Made by a program: the position numbers and the translations under genes
NCBI GenBank assembly: GCA_008694505.1
Contig: VZDJ01000174.1
Coordinates: 4,509,408 to 4,573,407 of the forward strand
Reading direction: 5' to 3'
DNA: 64,000 nt
DNA from: Cyanoderma ruficeps
Taxonomy: Eukaryota > Chordata > Aves > Passeriformes > Timaliidae
Shown: one piece after another, positions 39,301-42,998 of the stretch
Position numbering within the stretch: position 1 is the first letter of the stretch
How the letters are laid out: each line of letters starts with the position of its first letter
The notes under the pieces: model-generated
Seen by the model: only the letters and a program-made list of their open reading frames with translations
Databases searched by the model: none
Told to the model about the DNA's origin: nothing

Positions 39301-41543
39301 ATGTAGGTGCTTGGAGGGGTCATAAAGTGTCCCATCAGGGCCTTAGTGACACCGGTGATCCCAAACCCAGTGGTGACTCCAGTCCCCCCATCTCTGTGCA
39401 TCAGCTGCACAGGGACAGCCTGGCTGGGGCTCCTGGTGTGGGTCCTCAGGGCTGAGCAGAGGTCGATCCCATCCCAAAATTCCAGAAGTTTTCTGAAACT
39501 TTGGTGGAAGCAGCCAGACATGTTGGTGCCAAGAGGGTTTTAACAGCAGAGGATGCTCCTTTCAGCCCCTCGGTGCCAGCCGTGGTGCAGTTTGCCCAAT
39601 AATATCAGTTTTCTGAACTGACATATTTTCTGCTTTATTTCTCCCCCTTTTTTCCCCCTTCCTGCACCAGCCCTTGTCCAGGATGTGGTCCTGTCTGGCC
39701 ATCCCCCCTGGCTGTGCAGCCCCTGCCCAGGTGTGGCAGGGCTCCTGCAGTTCAGAGCTCTTTGAGCAGCAGCCTGGGTGAAACATGCCCAGCAATAACA
39801 CTGAGACGTGTCGGGGGTGAGCTGAGAGCCGGTTTCATAAAATTTTAGTGAATAATCTTTGGCTTTGACAGAAATAAAATAAATCCTACATATTGCTGTA
39901 ATCTGTCAAGAAAAAGGATATTTGGAGGTAAGTGCTGGCTTGGCAGAGCTGAAGCTGGTCACACAGCACGTTCCACACCAGGAATTCTCCGGGCTGGCTG
40001 AGCTGGGCTTATTTAAGATAAAATCCTTGGGGCATTGCCCAACTGCTGGATGCAGCAATGAGTTTATCCCGAGATAAAATCCTTGGGCATTGCCCAACTG
40101 CTGGATGCAGCAATGAGTTTATCCCGAGACTCCCATGGCAATGCTGGCTTTTCCCTGCTCGGCCTTGTCCTTGCTGAATGGCATCCCGGTCACTGGGAAT
40201 CCCAGAGTCTAAACTAACCCCGGTTTCTGTCGTTCAGGGTGAGCAGAGACACCAAGGAGCCCGCCCTGAGCCGGCCGCTGTCCTCCCGCAGCTCTGCCCG
40301 GCCCGGCGAGGCTGCGGACCCGGCGAGGACGGCGAGTCCCCTGCTGGCGGCCAGAAGACGGGAATATGGAAAACCTCTGGCAGAAGAAGAGGAGCTGGAG
40401 AGCCCCAAGAAGCCCGTGGACAGGACAGGAGAGACGTCCCCATCGGTGCTGCGGCGCGGCGGCTCCCCGGTCGCGGACGGGAGGTTCCCCAGCGCGGTGT
40501 CCCCGCCGGTGCCCAGCAGGAGGAGGCTGTCGGTGGCCACCCCGGTCTCGGTGGCCTCGGGGCCGGTGGCCAGCTCTGCCGCCCTCTCCGAGTACGTGGA
40601 GGAGCTGCGGAGGCAGCGGGGAGCGGAGCGGGAGCCGGGGCTGCCGGCGCTGGGGGACGCCTCTCCCCTCCCCATTTACCGCACCACCGGCGCCGCTGCC
40701 CTGCGGCGCTCCAGGGCCGTCCCGGCGGCCGAGGAGCCCCCAGGGAGGCTGGAGGGGGATCAGGCAGGGGAAGGGGAAGGAGCAGCTGCCAGCCTCACAC
40801 GCTCCTCCAGCCTGCGGAGCATGGCCTCGGAGCCGGCCGCGCCGCCGCGTTCCCCGGCGCTGAAAAAGGCATCGAAATTCGGCTCCTACGACTCGCTCCT
40901 GCCGGCCCTCGACGGCTCCGGCCGCCGGCCGAGCTCCCCGGCTGCCGGCACGGAGCTGCCGCGGCTGAGCTCCTGGAGGAGCTGCCTGGAGCCGTCGCTG
41001 GAGGATGTGGAGCTGGGGAAGGAGCCGGAGGGATTCCTGAGCTCCCTGTCCAGCGACGGGCTGGGCGAGGGGAAGGGGAGCGACCCCTTCAGCTGGCGAA
41101 TACCCACCCTCAACTACGAGAGGAGAACCAAGGTCGACTTCGACGATTTCCTGCCGGCCATCCGCGAGTCCCGCTCCGCCAGCAGCCTGGCCAGGCCCCG
41201 CAGGGACAGGAGGGACGGCCACCGGCCCCTCACCGTGCGCTTCGAGGATGAGGCCACAGCGGGCAGCCTGGAGTCCTCTGACGCCAAGGGCACGGCCAAG
41301 GCCGGCCCGGCCCCTCGGGAAGAGCCCGGGGAATTCTCCGACTCCTCCTCATCCTCCGGCTCCCACCTCTCCTCCCGGAGCGCCGACAGCATCAAGCGCC
41401 GGCCGCAGGCGCCGAGAGGGGACGGGGAGGGCGCCAGCGGCAGAGCCGGCGGCCAGGGCGGCGGGATGAGCCGCCGAGCCGAGGCCGAAGGCAAGGAGGA
41501 CGATGTCAGCAGCATCATGAGGAAGTACCTGGGCAAAGAGTAA
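224..41543 (+). CDS. MYO18B: MYO18B, unconventional myosin XVIIIb, 3' part (31 exons, 5' end outside window)
   Basis: Spliced CDS joining 31 exons with matching phases; the total leaves one open frame of 1740 residues ending at TAA 41541-41543. The family is a sarcomere-associated, poorly enzymatic class XVIII myosin needed for muscle thick/thin filament assembly (known for vertebrate MYO18B). Seen here: motor segment with [38 protein letters not shown] and the switch II segment [10 protein letters not shown]; converter; an IQ motif [11 protein letters not shown]; the lever/rod junction HWPWWQLL; a heptad-rich coiled coil; then a Ser-rich tail ending [10 protein letters not shown]. Motor and rod align by eye with MYO18A, but the long terminal exon and C-terminus are the MYO18B form. 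Upstream exons (N-terminal extension, P-loop, switch I) are missing because the window starts inside the gene. Gene identity is strong; individual exon borders are inferred from splice consensus and homology. Confidence 0.93.
838..890 (+). repeat. CR1 LINE 3'-end fragment
   Basis: AGGTTGGACTTGACGATCTT followed by a TTCCAACC and GATTCCATGA ending is the typical end of avian CR1 elements, here severely 5'-truncated. Confidence 0.75.
1053..1357 (-). mobile_element. solo LTR of an endogenous retrovirus, family A copy 1
   Basis: A 305-bp block bounded by TG...CA and flanked by a perfect 6-bp target-site duplication CATGGG (1047-1052 and 1358-1363). Read on the minus strand it has a TATAAATA box followed by an AATAAA signal, which sets its orientation. 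Related copies lie at 2932-3233 and 54840-55132. The 6-bp duplication is typical of class II (alpha/beta-like) elements. No internal viral genes are present. Confidence 0.88.
1507..1597 (+). CDS. MYO18B: MYO18B exon b, motor domain
   Basis: Acceptor GCTGTGCCAG; encodes [20 protein letters not shown] then FAAVVSLIN, a near match to MYO18A in the same place. Donor ACAG|GTACC leaves phase 2, completed by the G that opens the next exon to give Arg. Confidence 0.9.
1840..2032 (+). CDS. MYO18B: MYO18B exon c, motor domain with switch II
   Basis: Encodes [20 protein letters not shown] and onward to [16 protein letters not shown] and [15 protein letters not shown]. The [10 protein letters not shown] stretch occupies the switch II position, where conventional myosins have DIAGFE; the Gly is kept but the Glu is Gln. 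[14 protein letters not shown] is the relay-helix region. Acceptor TCTTCCCAG, donor AGAG|GTGAGG, phase 0 at the end. Confidence 0.92.
2033..2695. other. intron c-d
   Basis: Mostly unrecognised sequence. One CR1 3'-end scrap lies near 2311-2374. The second half is AT-rich (about 2440-2690) without a recognised repeat. Confidence 0.75.
2311..2374 (+). repeat. CR1 LINE 3'-end fragment
   Basis: Contains GGTGTTGGAACGAGATGATT, then a CCCTCCCAAGCC segment and an ATTCTAT end, as in the terminal 60-70 bp of avian CR1. Confidence 0.75.
2696..2776 (+). CDS. MYO18B: MYO18B exon d, motor domain
   Basis: 81 bp, phase 0 at both ends: [20 protein letters not shown] then IDLSCSQ. It fits the MYO18-specific insert VQFDLPDLSP...SQ known from MYO18A. 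Acceptor TTTTTCAG, donor CCCAG|GTACCC. Confidence 0.9.
2932..3233 (-). mobile_element. solo LTR, family A copy 2, no matching target duplication
   Basis: 302-bp relative of the LTRs at 1053 and 54840, clearly more diverged (altered start and several substitutions) but with the same TG...CA ends and the same internal TATAAATA box on the minus strand. The flanking hexamers ACCAGA and GGGCAC do not match, unlike the other two copies. Confidence 0.82.
3516..3657 (+). CDS. MYO18B: MYO18B exon e, motor domain
   Basis: Encodes [20 protein letters not shown] and [20 protein letters not shown]. Homology with MYO18A (SQ followed by V) favours starting after the second AG (3515). An upstream AG at 3509 in the same frame would add Pro-Gln, so the start could be 3510. 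Donor GAG|G|GTGAGT leaves phase 1. Confidence 0.85.
3791..3950 (+). CDS. MYO18B: MYO18B exon f, motor domain
   Basis: Encodes [20 protein letters not shown] then [20 protein letters not shown] and [23 protein letters not shown] is shared with MYO18A and corresponds to the conventional-myosin segment H(YAG)V.Y...GW. It follows a 133-bp intron. Acceptor GGCCACAG, donor GTAAGT. Confidence 0.93.
3951..4611. other. intron f-g
   Basis: Carries a CR1 fragment at about 4148-4258. The rest is unremarkable. Confidence 0.75.
4148..4258 (+). repeat. CR1 LINE fragment
   Basis: Includes CCATCCCTGGAAGTGTCCAA followed by GGCCAGGTTGGATAGGGCTT and a GAGCAACCTGGG motif, the standard CR1 3' region. The terminal repeat end is not seen. 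Confidence 0.85.
4612..4795 (+). CDS. MYO18B: MYO18B exon g, motor domain, actin-contact region
   Basis: Encodes [20 protein letters not shown] and [20 protein letters not shown], then [19 protein letters not shown]. It matches the MYO18A segment RTFASSLAAVRRKAPCSQIK, equivalent to the loop 2 / helix before the conventional HFVRCI motif. Acceptor TGTCCCGGCAG, donor GCG|GTGAGT, ends in phase 0. Confidence 0.92.
4796..5491. other. intron g-h
   Basis: Holds a short CR1-like scrap near 5257-5301 (GATCTTTAATCCTTCCAATC then ATTCTATGAAT). Nothing else is recognised. Confidence 0.65.
5257..5301 (+). repeat. degraded CR1 3' terminus
   Basis: GATCTTTAA, CCTTCCAA and GATTCTATGA in the order and spacing of the CR1 tail; short and diverged. 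Confidence 0.5.
5492..5684 (+). CDS. MYO18B: MYO18B exon h, motor domain
   Basis: Encodes [20 protein letters not shown] and later [19 protein letters not shown]. The LHFVHCLLP stretch corresponds to the conserved PHFVRCIIPN of myosins, and [10 protein letters not shown] to the VLEGIRICR helix (SH2 region). A Pro-rich insert lies between. Donor TCG|GTACGT, phase 1. Confidence 0.93.
5685..6194. other. intron h-i
   Basis: 510 bp, GC-rich; no repeat or other element recognised. Confidence 0.6.
6195..6304 (+). CDS. MYO18B: MYO18B exon i, SH1/converter region
   Basis: Encodes [20 protein letters not shown] and [17 protein letters not shown]. The GY...F..FRRRF.VLAP pattern is the SH1 helix and converter start seen in MYO18A ([20 protein letters not shown]). 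It lacks the conventional GFP...YADF..RY residues. Confidence 0.92.
6305..7945. other. intron i-j
   Basis: 1.6 kb with no recognised repeat or exon. Confidence 0.55.
7946..8011 (+). CDS. MYO18B: MYO18B exon j, converter
   Basis: 66-bp exon, phase 0 both sides, encoding [20 protein letters not shown] then SQ. It corresponds to MYO18A VEELLESLDLEKSS...GLSRVFF. Acceptor CTTCTCCACAG, donor CCAG|GTACC. Confidence 0.9.
8012..9094. other. intron j-k
   Basis: 1.08 kb. AT-rich patches at about 8150-8280 and 8500-8680 contain CTAATTACC and TTAATG motifs. No transposon recognised. One N at 8996. Confidence 0.55.
9095..9223 (+). CDS. MYO18B: MYO18B exon k, end of motor and IQ motif
   Basis: 129 bp, phase 0: [20 protein letters not shown] then [20 protein letters not shown]. 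The VF.K.G....LE..R segment is the end of the converter. [11 protein letters not shown] fits the IQ light-chain-binding motif [IL]QxxxRGxxxR, with Lys in place of the first Arg. Confidence 0.95.
9447..9590 (+). CDS. MYO18B: MYO18B exon l, lever arm to rod junction
   Basis: 144 bp, phase 0: [35 protein letters not shown] and [13 protein letters not shown] matches the start of the myosin II-like rod. A weak second IQ-like stretch (CIQKNLAVF) is possible. The coiled coil begins at the end of this exon. Confidence 0.95.
9591..10725. other. intron l-m
   Basis: 1.1 kb without recognised repeats. The last 200 bp are T-rich and AT-rich and lead into a strong polypyrimidine tract. Confidence 0.55.
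10726..10815 (+). CDS. MYO18B: MYO18B exon m, coiled coil
   Basis: 90 bp, phase 0: [20 protein letters not shown] and [10 protein letters not shown], with Leu/Ala heptads. Acceptor CTTCCCTAG. The donor AAG|GTACAG is the first copy of a 20-bp tandem repeat (see 10816-10875). Confidence 0.92.
10816..10875 (+). repeat. 20-bp tandem repeat that includes the 5' splice site
   Basis: Three near-identical units each starting GTACAGCCCCAGAACC (GT at 10816, 10836, 10856), followed by a decayed fourth unit to about 10897. The first unit supplies the exon m donor. Confidence 0.85.
10876..11999. other. rest of intron m-n
   Basis: 1.1 kb. A CR1 copy occupies about 11064-11236. The remainder has no recognised element. 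Confidence 0.65.
11064..11236 (+). repeat. CR1 LINE 3' region
   Basis: Runs from GGCTGCCCAGAGAAGCTGTG through GTATCCAAGGCCAGGTTGGA to a TTTCCAACCCCAAACCATTG end. 5'-truncated, plus orientation. Confidence 0.88.
12000..12119 (+). CDS. MYO18B: MYO18B exon n, coiled coil
   Basis: 120 bp, phase 0: [20 protein letters not shown] and [20 protein letters not shown]. It matches MYO18A [20 protein letters not shown] in register. Acceptor TGCTCCCCCAG, donor GCAG|GTACC. Confidence 0.93.
12232..12340 (+). CDS. MYO18B: MYO18B exon o, coiled coil
   Basis: Encodes [20 protein letters not shown] and [16 protein letters not shown]. It sits after a 112-bp intron. The SGSGG...EDEW segment, continued in the next exon, matches the short non-helical acidic break in the MYO18A rod. 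Donor GGAG|GTAGGG, phase 1. Confidence 0.92.
12656..12704 (+). repeat. GGGAT pentanucleotide microsatellite
   Basis: About ten GGGAT/GGGGT units interrupted by one undetermined base at 12676, in intron o-p (12341-12902). No other element is seen in that intron. Confidence 0.9.
12903..13027 (+). CDS. MYO18B: MYO18B exon p, coiled coil, GC donor
   Basis: Encodes [20 protein letters not shown] and [20 protein letters not shown] then QK. The frame and homology require the exon to end at CAAAAG; the donor there is GCAAGT instead of GTAAGT. The flanking bases otherwise fit the donor consensus perfectly, as expected for the rare GC-AG class. No usable GT lies nearby. Confidence 0.88.
13028..14310. 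other. GC-AG intron p-q
   Basis: 1.28 kb, beginning GCAAGT and ending CCTCCCGCAG. It contains the minisatellite at about 13905-14275; the first 850 bp have no recognised repeat. Confidence 0.8.
13905..14275 (+). repeat. minisatellite, about 62-63 bp period
   Basis: Diverged tandem units built from TGTGGGGTCCATGGGTCCAC-like and TTTGTGGGGTGCACAT-like halves. Matching positions fall at about 13986, 14048 and 14111, giving a 62-63 bp period. It is open in several frames, which creates spurious reading frames on both strands. Confidence 0.85.
14311..14465 (+). CDS. MYO18B: MYO18B exon q, coiled coil
   Basis: Encodes [20 protein letters not shown] then [20 protein letters not shown] and SHELEKRQK. 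It matches MYO18A ...[22 protein letters not shown]. Donor AGAA|GTAAGG is chosen, leaving phase 2; otherwise an in-frame TAA follows. Confidence 0.93.
14640..14755 (-). repeat. CR1 LINE fragment abutting exon r
   Basis: Begins TGGTTTGGGTTGGAAGGGAC and runs to CCCCATCCAGCCTGCCCTTG, the reverse complement of the CR1 end. Its 5'-truncation edge lies about 16 bp before the exon r start. Confidence 0.88.
14771..14894 (+). CDS. MYO18B: MYO18B exon r, coiled coil
   Basis: Encodes [20 protein letters not shown] and [20 protein letters not shown] then E. KKFD.QLAQA matches MYO18A RRFDSELSQA. Acceptor CTCCCCTGCAG, donor GGAG|GTGAGA, ends phase 0. Confidence 0.92.
14895..15498. other. intron r-s
   Basis: 604 bp with no recognised repeat. 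From 15025 it is open in the frame of the next exon, which I treat as chance. Confidence 0.6.
15499..15693 (+). CDS. MYO18B: MYO18B exon s, coiled coil
   Basis: 195 bp, phase 0: [20 protein letters not shown], then [20 protein letters not shown] and [14 protein letters not shown]. It matches MYO18A [20 protein letters not shown]. Donor GCAG|GTAATG opens a 111-bp intron. Confidence 0.94.
15805..15915 (+). CDS. MYO18B: MYO18B exon t, coiled coil
   Basis: 111 bp, phase 0: [20 protein letters not shown] and [17 protein letters not shown]. It matches MYO18A [22 protein letters not shown].. in register. Acceptor GTGTTTCAG. Confidence 0.94.
15916..16560. other. intron t-u
   Basis: 645 bp, no recognised repeat. 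Confidence 0.55.
16561..16665 (+). CDS. MYO18B: MYO18B exon u, coiled coil
   Basis: 105 bp, phase 0: [20 protein letters not shown] and [15 protein letters not shown]. It matches MYO18A [20 protein letters not shown]. Acceptor TCCCACACAG, donor GCAG|GTAAGG. Confidence 0.94.
16666..18730. other. intron u-v
   Basis: 2.07 kb with no transposon or exon recognised. Confidence 0.55.
18731..18877 (+). CDS. MYO18B: MYO18B exon v, coiled coil
   Basis: 147 bp, phase 0: [20 protein letters not shown] then [20 protein letters not shown] and [28 protein letters not shown] is nearly identical to MYO18A. AAPAEPGA is a local helix break. Confidence 0.95.
19295..19750 (-). mobile_element. solo LTR, family B (456 bp)
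   Basis: Ends are TGATGCC and GGCATCA, flanked by a CTCT duplication (19291-19294, 19751-19754). On the minus strand a TTTAAAAG TATA-like box precedes an AATAAA, then a short pyrimidine-rich tail to the CA end, the usual U3-R-U5 order. A 4-bp duplication fits gammaretrovirus-like elements. No coding remnants. Confidence 0.82.
20429..20840 (+). repeat. CR1 LINE 3' region (about 410 bp)
   Basis: Contains GGAGCTGATCCTGGAG, GGACCTTGTGGCTCTGCACA, GGTTTGGAGCCCCCATCCCT, AAGTGTCCAAGGAATTCCTG and a TTTCCCAACCTGGATGACTC end. This is the longest plus-oriented CR1 in the window and includes the end of the ORF2/3'UTR region, without intact coding. Confidence 0.88.
22525..22638 (+). CDS. MYO18B: MYO18B exon w, coiled coil
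   Basis: 114 bp, phase 0: [20 protein letters not shown] and [18 protein letters not shown]. It matches MYO18A [20 protein letters not shown]. Acceptor CTTTTCCCAG, donor CCTG|GTGGGT. Confidence 0.93.
22639..23003. other. intron w-x
   Basis: 365 bp, no element recognised. Confidence 0.55.
23004..23120 (+). CDS. MYO18B: MYO18B exon x, coiled coil
   Basis: 117 bp, phase 0: [20 protein letters not shown] and [32 protein letters not shown] is almost invariant across MYO18A and MYO18B. Confidence 0.95.
23121..23823. other. intron x-y
   Basis: 703 bp; no repeat or exon recognised. Confidence 0.55.
23824..23907 (+). CDS. MYO18B: MYO18B exon y, coiled coil
   Basis: 84 bp, phase 0: [20 protein letters not shown] then EKQSLQEK, matching MYO18A [20 protein letters not shown]. 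Acceptor CTGTTCCTGCAG, donor GAAG|GTAATT. Confidence 0.93.
23908..24715. other. intron y-z
   Basis: 808 bp; nothing recognised. Confidence 0.55.
24716..24853 (+). CDS. MYO18B: MYO18B exon z, coiled coil
   Basis: 138 bp, phase 0: [20 protein letters not shown], then [20 protein letters not shown] and [18 protein letters not shown] matches MYO18A SLVSRQEAKIRELE. Confidence 0.94.
24854..25520. other. intron z-aa
   Basis: 667 bp, no recognised repeat. Confidence 0.55.
25521..25706 (+). CDS. MYO18B: MYO18B exon aa, coiled coil
   Basis: 186 bp, phase 0: [60 protein letters not shown] then EL. It aligns with MYO18A ...[20 protein letters not shown]...RKEAEASRKKHEL. Confidence 0.93.
26125..26212 (+). 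repeat. CR1 LINE 3' end
   Basis: Contains ACAGTTGGACTGGATGATCT, TTGGAGGTATTTCCATCC and GATCTATGA, a diverged CR1 terminus. Confidence 0.75.
26331..26390 (+). repeat. 15-bp minisatellite, 4 copies
   Basis: Unit GGGCCGGGTGTGCCA repeated four times, the last with one C-to-A change. Confidence 0.95.
26977..27026 (+). repeat. 10-bp tandem repeat
   Basis: Unit GCTATTGGGT repeated about five times with two single-base variants. Confidence 0.93.
27877..27903 (+). repeat. GT/AT compound microsatellite
   Basis: A (GT)n run passes directly into (AT)n, preceded by TTTGT. Confidence 0.9.
29326..29372. other. assembly gap (47 N)
   Basis: A run of undetermined bases within intron aa-bb, next to a T-run. 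Its real length is unknown; intron length here is therefore approximate. Confidence 0.99.
30487..30640. repeat. dispersed repeat C, copy 1
   Basis: About 154 bp, roughly nine bases in ten shared with 39500-39655. It starts TTTGGTGGAAGCAGCCAGA and includes AACAGCAGAGGATGCTCCTT and CAATAATATCAGTTTTCTGA. The minus strand carries an AATAAA, so it may be an LTR or other retroelement end. Family not recognised. Confidence 0.75.
32185..32505 (-). repeat. CR1 LINE 3' region
   Basis: From GGATGGTTTGGGTTGCAGGG through GGCCTTGGACACTTCCAGGG and CCACAGCTTCTCTGGGCACC to GGGGCCCCTTTAAGCACTGG; a reversed CR1 copy ending about 165 bp before exon bb. Confidence 0.88.
32671..32804 (+). CDS. MYO18B: MYO18B exon bb, end of coiled coil
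   Basis: Encodes [20 protein letters not shown] and [20 protein letters not shown] then SDAE. It matches MYO18A [20 protein letters not shown] and its acidic end DEMESDENED, where the coiled coil stops. Donor AAAG|GTGACA, phase 2. Confidence 0.93.
32805..33780. other. intron bb-cc
   Basis: 976 bp. A-rich around 33120-33290. A 33-bp tandem repeat sits just before the next exon (33621-33720). Confidence 0.7.
33621..33720 (+). repeat. 33-bp tandem repeat, 3 copies
   Basis: Units share GGTTGTGGGCAGTTTT and GGGGTGGGTG; TTGTGGGC recurs at exact 33-base steps (33637, 33670, 33703). It ends 60 bp before exon cc. Confidence 0.9.
33781..33822 (+). CDS. MYO18B: MYO18B exon cc, small tail exon
   Basis: 42 bp, encoding [13 protein letters not shown] between two split codons. 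Acceptor GCTCCTTGCAG, donor ACAC|GTGAGT. The length is a multiple of three with phase 2 on both sides, so skipping would keep the frame. Confidence 0.82.
33823..34580. other. intron cc-dd
   Basis: 758 bp. It contains two copies, 76 bp apart, of a 42-bp stretch (34192-34233 and 34268-34309) starting TGGGGTGCC and including CTCTGTCACT. Nothing else recognised. Confidence 0.65.
34192..34309 (+). repeat. two-copy 76-bp-period repeat
   Basis: TGGGGTGCC...CTCTGTCACT...CAG at 34192 and again at 34268, about 80% alike by eye. Confidence 0.7.
34581..34742 (+). CDS. MYO18B: MYO18B exon dd, Ser-rich tail
   Basis: 162 bp: [40 protein letters not shown] and [13 protein letters not shown]. Low-complexity Ser/Ala tail, not coiled coil. 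Acceptor GTCCCCTCAG, donor TCAG|GTAAGG. It has phase 2 on both sides, so skipping would also keep frame. Confidence 0.9.
35937..36022 (-). repeat. CR1 LINE 3' end
   Basis: GGTCACAGAATCCTGGAATG, GGTTTGGGTTGGAAGAGACC and TCCAACCCCAGGGACACCTT: a reversed CR1 terminus. Confidence 0.88.
36210..36440 (+). repeat. CR1 LINE fragment
   Basis: Includes GAATTTCCTCATGGGAAGGG, GTTTGGAGTCCTCATCCCTG and CAGTGATTCTGGGATTCTGG; same subregion as the copy at 20429 but in a separate insertion. Confidence 0.8.
37848..37886 (+). repeat. GAGGAC/GAGGAT purine-rich tract
   Basis: Imperfect hexamer array of GAGGAGGATGAGGACGAG type. Confidence 0.85.
37944..38180 (-). repeat. CR1 LINE 3' region
   Basis: ATCATGGAATGGTTGGGGTG, then ATGGGCAGGGACACCTTCCA and GGCAGCCACAGCTTCTCTGG to CCAACCCTGCCTCTGGCAG. 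Confidence 0.9.
39500..39655. repeat. dispersed repeat C, copy 2
   Basis: Second copy of the 30487-30640 element in the same orientation, about 9 kb away in another intron. The match begins and ends abruptly. Confidence 0.75.
40017..40127 (+). repeat. 56/55-bp tandem duplication
   Basis: Units 40017-40072 and 40073-40127, each starting GATAAAATCCTTGGG, identical except for one extra G in the first. It lies 110 bp before the last coding exon. Confidence 0.97.
40238..41543 (+). CDS. MYO18B: MYO18B terminal coding exon ee, long tail
   Basis: One 1306-bp exon encodes 434 residues plus stop. Low-complexity Ser/Pro/Arg/Glu tail with several ordered-looking stretches: [12 protein letters not shown], a [16 protein letters not shown] block, [20 protein letters not shown] followed by [10 protein letters not shown], the Ser run [20 protein letters not shown], and the C-terminal [10 protein letters not shown]. 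The length and C-terminus distinguish MYO18B from MYO18A. The exon is very CpG-rich, so other frames and the reverse strand are also open; these are not genes. Acceptor TCTGTCGTTCAG; first base completes an Arg codon. Confidence 0.95.
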
Positions 41544-42310
41544 AAGGTAACTGAGCTGCTGAGCCACCCACGGCACGGGCTCAGCGCTGTGGGGACACGT
41601 TTGGGATGCTGGCCCTGAGGTGCCGCCCCTCCTCGGTGCCTGTGCTGCTGCCAGGGTACCTCAGCACAGCAGGAGTCCCCGCGCTCCGCCCGGCATGTCA
41701 GAGCAGCCCAGGGCTGCCAGGGTTGTCTCTCGGGGTGTGTGGCACTGGGACTGGTCCCCCACATTGCCTTTGCAGCTTCAGAGCTGCAATGGGGACGCTG
41801 CTGGTGCCAGGGACAGCCCCTGAGCTGTGAACAGCCCCAGCTCAGAACTCACTGGGGTTTCCAAAACCAGCATCCCTCAGCTCCCACCCTTGGCAGACTC
41901 ATCCCCCCAAGGCCCTCAAGCCCTCCCTCCTCAGAGGCCCAAGTTTCTTTTGGGGGTTAGAAATCAGCTCGGGCTGGACACTGGGGGTTCCCTCTCTGGA
42001 GGATGGGGCTCCTGCCTGGCCCAGACATCCTTCCCCCAGTCATCAACAGCCTCCAACACCCGCTTGGATGCCATGTCAGAATTGCAACTGACACTTGGAG
42101 AATTAGGATTTATTGCTGCAATCCAGGTTTGAAAGCAGAGTCCCTAATGAATGCGCCACAACTGTAATTAAGTGTTTAAAATAGATTAGAAAAACATTTT
42201 GTAAAACCACTGCCTTTAGAGTAACTTATTGGATGTCAAGCTGTGACCAAATTGACTAAGCCAACACACGAAGGGAGAGGGTGTTAATAAAACATTTCTT
42301 TCCAGGAAGC
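41544..42310 (+). other. MYO18B: MYO18B 3' UTR (probable)
   Basis: Sequence following the stop codon, up to just past the first AATAAA. Extent is inferred. A longer form could run to the second signal near 42999, or the UTR could be spliced from the donor-like site at 41549. Confidence 0.5.
42286..42291 (+). promoter_or_regulatory. MYO18B: polyadenylation signal candidate 1
   Basis: Canonical AATAAA about 740 bases after the stop codon, in an AT-rich stretch, with T-rich sequence about 50 bases further on. Confidence 0.45.
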
Positions 42311-42998
42311 AAATTTGCATAATGCAACGTCCCGCTTTCTGCAGGATTTGTTTCCATCAAGCTCAGCAGCTGCCCCGACTCGCAGTGATGAGGAGCCACG
42401 TTGGACACACGGCTCCCCTGCTCCTGGCAGAACCACCTCGTGTGAGCAGAGACTGCAAATAGCTCCACCAAAGTCGTGGGATGGTTCTACAAACTTTTTT
42501 GGTCTTGGACACACCGTGGTTTCCTTACGCTCCTGCCCCGTTTCCCAGCTTTGCTCAGGGCCAGCCGCGGGGACAAGGACTTTCCTGTTCTCCTGCAGTT
42601 GTTTGACTTGGGAGTTGGTGCTTTAATTAAAACCCAGCGGCTGCCACAGATGCTGAGGATGTGCCGTGGCCTGGGAAAGGCCACTCTGAGAGGAGCTGGA
42701 GGGACACCAAGCCCCTCCTTTGTAACCCAGAGCTGCAGCCCACGTGTCTCGTCCCTGAGATGAGCATCACGTTGCACTGTTCAAACATCAGCTGATCTCC
42801 GAGGATGCTCTTGGGTCTCAGTGTGACACCAGCAGAGCTCCGGAGCTTTTATAATTCCAAAGGTATTTGAAGATGGATCCATCTGTCCTTCCACGGCTCC
42901 AGCCTCTGGGGGACATCTGGGCACATCCCAGTGGCATGCAAGGCACAAGGTGTGGGGGCAGTGGGGGGCTCTATTTAATGTCTGCTTGGTTTTTACAC

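Larger units (their letters stand above)
34743..40237. other. intron dd-ee (5.5 kb)
   Basis: Contains CR1 copies at 35937 (minus), 36210 (plus) and 37944 (minus), a purine triplet tract at 37848, AT-rich candidate regulatory blocks near 36930-37015 and 37430-37560, a GC-rich patch near 38990-39120, repeat C copy 2 (39500-39655) and a 56-bp tandem duplication (40017-40127). Confidence 0.75.

Noticed and set aside
40209..41222. 337-codon antisense open frame over the last exon
   Set aside because: Mirror of the GC-rich tail exon; no independent promoter or homology seen.
40178..41251. 357-codon open frame in another sense frame of the last exon
   Set aside because: Composition bias: Gly/Ala/Arg-rich translation without family resemblance, inside a well-supported coding frame.
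224..41543. Alternative identity MYO18A
   Set aside because: Motor and rod resemble both paralogues, but the long Ser-rich terminal exon and the [10 protein letters not shown] end fit MYO18B, not the MYO18A C-terminus.
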